DNA of 64,000 bases from Mycolicibacterium moriokaense (GTDB lineage: Bacteria > Actinomycetota > Actinomycetes > Mycobacteriales > Mycobacteriaceae), in NCBI RefSeq assembly GCF_003347205.1, contig NZ_QQBJ01000014.1:89177-153176 (forward strand), written 5' to 3'. Positions within the stretch are counted from its first letter, which is position 1. Each line of letters starts with the position of its first letter. The notes under the pieces are model-generated. The model was not told the origin of the DNA. It made no database searches and saw only the letters and a program-made list of their open reading frames with translations. The position numbers were made by a program, and so were the translations under genes. Shown here in pieces: positions 62,817 to 64,000 of this stretch.

Positions 62817-63203
62817 TGAAACCTTTCGCCACGAAATCTGGTGCCAGGATACGGCTCCCCGCCGAGGGGGCGTGACAGACCTCCGCTGATGAACCTGTAT
62901 GCCCGGTTCGTGTTTGCTGTCAACTCGCCGAACCCGTGCGGGCAATTGGTCGGTCGGCGGGAGAATCCACCTTGGGATCGGTAGCCCTACGAGGGGTGTG
63001 AACTCGGCTTCGGTGTCGGGTTCCTGGGCATATGCTCGTCACGTTCGGGCGCAGATCCGGCCCGAAAGGAGGCGTCATCGCCCGACCCGGTGGGCGAACA
63101 GCCCGACCGCTGGGGGCAGGCTCCGCGGCCGCGCCGATGCCGCGCGATGTGTCTGCGCCACAACACTGTTCACGTAGGACGCCGCCGAAGGGATCATGAC
63201 GAC
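62817..63203. other. 387-base divergent promoter region
   Basis: This lies between the leftward TPR-to-recN operon and the rightward SHOCT-domain gene. A short plus-strand frame (62899-63177) is Arg-rich and has no ribosome site, so I do not call it. In M. tuberculosis this interval holds lprJ and tyrS, which are not visible here. Confidence 0.5.
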
Positions 63204-63833
63204 ATGTTTGGACGAAGAAAGCTCGACAAGGTCGGCGTCCGGGCGTTCGCAGAGGTGCTGCAGGCCGAGCGATCGTCCGTCTCTGTCACCATCGGCAACC
63301 CGAGTCTGGTTGACAACACCCAGGTCCGGTGGTCTCTACGGCTGCGGGTGATGCCCGACACGGAACCGCCCTTCGTGGTGAGCACAACCGCGCTGTTGCC
63401 GCAGCTTTCGCAGCCGCGGCCCGGCACACGACTTGCCGTGCTCTACGACCCCGAAGACCACAACCGGGTTGCCCTCGACCACCGCCAGGAGGCGACGGCG
63501 GATCGCGCTTTGGATGCCATCCGGGCTGCTCGTCCGGATCTAGCCGGCGCCGAAGTCATGGGCATGCCGCTCAACGACGTGATCGGCCGGGCGATGGCCG
63601 ATCCCAATGCATTCCGCGAGGAGATGATGCGCCGCAGCGCTGAGATGCAGCAGCAAGGGATGGCGGCCGCCGCAGCCATGCAATCTCAAATCCCGGGTAA
63701 CCCAACCGGATACCCACCCCCGCAGACGCCTGATCCCATCGACAGGCTCGAACGGCTGGCCAACCTGAAGGAACGCGGCCTGATCACCGACGAAGAATTC
63801 GTCGAACAGAAGCGCAGGATCCTCGGCGACTGA
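63204..63833 (+). CDS. SHOCT-domain protein of unknown function
   Basis: A 209-residue protein. The first ~100 residues are a beta-rich domain (FAEVLQAERSSVSVTIGN, VRWSLRLRVMPDTEPPFVVST). A Met/Gln/Pro-rich linker follows, and the last 25 residues, DRLERLANLKERGLITDEEFVEQKRRIL, form a SHOCT domain, a short oligomerisation-type motif. No signal or membrane segment. ATG 63204. The gene ends 50 bases before a strong hairpin shared with the rRNA operon end. Confidence 0.75.
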   Translation: MFGRRKLDKVGVRAFAEVLQAERSSVSVTIGNPSLVDNTQVRWSLRLRVMPDTEPPFVVSTTALLPQLSQPRPGTRLAVLYDPEDHNRVALDHRQEATADRALDAIRAARPDLAGAEVMGMPLNDVIGRAMADPNAFREEMMRRSAEMQQQGMAAAAAMQSQIPGNPTGYPPPQTPDPIDRLERLANLKERGLITDEEFVEQKRRILGD

Positions 63834-63882
63834 CGAGCAGACGATCGCTGCCGGCCGTCCCGCAGGTCAGTCTCCACATATA

Positions 63883-63919
63883 CCTCTGCCCCCCAATTGT
63901 ATTGGGGGGCAGAGGTTTT
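63883..63919. terminator. strong 14-bp stem terminator, shared
   Basis: CCTCTGCCCCCCAA / TTGGGGGGCAGAGG with a 5-base loop is perfectly paired. On the plus strand TTTT follows, so it terminates the SHOCT gene. On the minus strand it lies just downstream of the 5S rRNA, so it may also stop the rRNA operon. Confidence 0.88.
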
Positions 63920-63924
63920 AATGT

Positions 63925-64000
63925 GTGTTCGGCGGTGTCCTACTTTTCCACCCGGGTTGGGTAGTATCATCGGCGCTGGCAGGCTTAGCTTCCGGGTTCG
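63925..64000 (-). rRNA. rrf: 5S rRNA, 3' part (gene continues beyond window)
   Basis: Read on the minus strand, the sequence gives the mycobacterial 5S 3' half: the CGAACCCGGAAGCTAAGCC loop, GCCAGCGCCGATGATACTA, GTGGAAAAGTAGGACACC and the CGCCGAACAC end. The 5' part and the upstream 23S and 16S genes must lie to the right of the window. Confidence 0.93.

Noticed and set aside
62899-63177. 92-residue plus-strand frame in the TPR-SHOCT promoter region
   Set aside because: Arg-rich, no ribosome site, ends in another frame than the SHOCT gene.

Overview
The window is high-GC actinobacterial DNA and almost certainly comes from a rapidly growing mycobacterium (Mycolicibacterium type). The evidence is mycobacterial gene content (MmpL transporters, cutinases, DUF732 and DUF5078 secreted proteins, a Ddn-like F420 enzyme), frequent GTG/TTG starts and 4-base gene overlaps. 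A backbone on the minus strand also follows M. tuberculosis Rv1691-Rv1701 and Rv1708-Rv1713. A 5S rRNA 3' end at the right edge fits the second rRNA operon that rapid growers carry in the tyrS neighbourhood.

Layout. 1-9.4 kb: envelope and secreted functions (DUF732 fragment, Rv0455c-like DUF5078 protein, nitroreductase, Ddn-like protein, two tandem cutinases, DUF7159-type protein, acyltransferase, M15-like protein, secreted nuclease with excalibur domain). 9.40-28.11 kb: an 18.7-kb integrated element at a tRNA-Pro(GGG) gene, bounded by an exact 43-bp duplication of the tRNA 3' half. Its core (18.1-24.2 kb) is that of an actinomycete integrative and conjugative element (AICE): XRE regulator with creatininase-like enzyme, SCO3933-like protein, FtsK/TraSA translocase, RepSA-type HUH initiator, excisionase and tyrosine integrase. 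It carries two cargoes: an efflux and lipid-modification module (MmpL, DUF6188 protein, KstR-like TetR, hotdog thioesterase, two more TetR regulators, cytochrome P450) and, between integrase and tRNA, a 1143-residue SIR2-STAND NTPase that resembles Avs-type antiphage proteins.

28.2-35.8 kb: FeS-type photolyase, TauE/SafE permease and the conserved parA-scpA-scpB-rluB-cmk-der operon (chromosome organisation, rRNA modification, CMP kinase, ribosome GTPase). 36.0-51.5 kb: an unusual biosynthetic locus placed between parA and xerD, where M. tuberculosis has unrelated genes. A ThDP enzyme, SRPBCC protein, KAS III homologue with an altered active site, ACP, fatty-acyl-AMP ligase, acyl-CoA dehydrogenase, PLP aminotransferase, FMO-type monooxygenase and an MmpL exporter form one leftward run. 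A P450 and a berberine-bridge-type oxidase run rightward across a 1.26-kb gene-free spacer. Together they look like a pathway that activates a fatty acid, remodels it, aminates and oxidises it, and exports the product. I do not recognise the product.

51.5-62.8 kb: conserved backbone (xerD, NUDIX, pyrG, steB/mctB, steA, recN, nadK, tlyA, small protein, HAD phosphatase, TPR protein). 63.2-64 kb: a SHOCT-domain protein, a strong hairpin terminator and the 5S rRNA 3' end. The two most novel-looking systems are the parA-xerD biosynthetic locus and the AICE with its SIR2-STAND protein and self-contained MmpL/P450 regulon.
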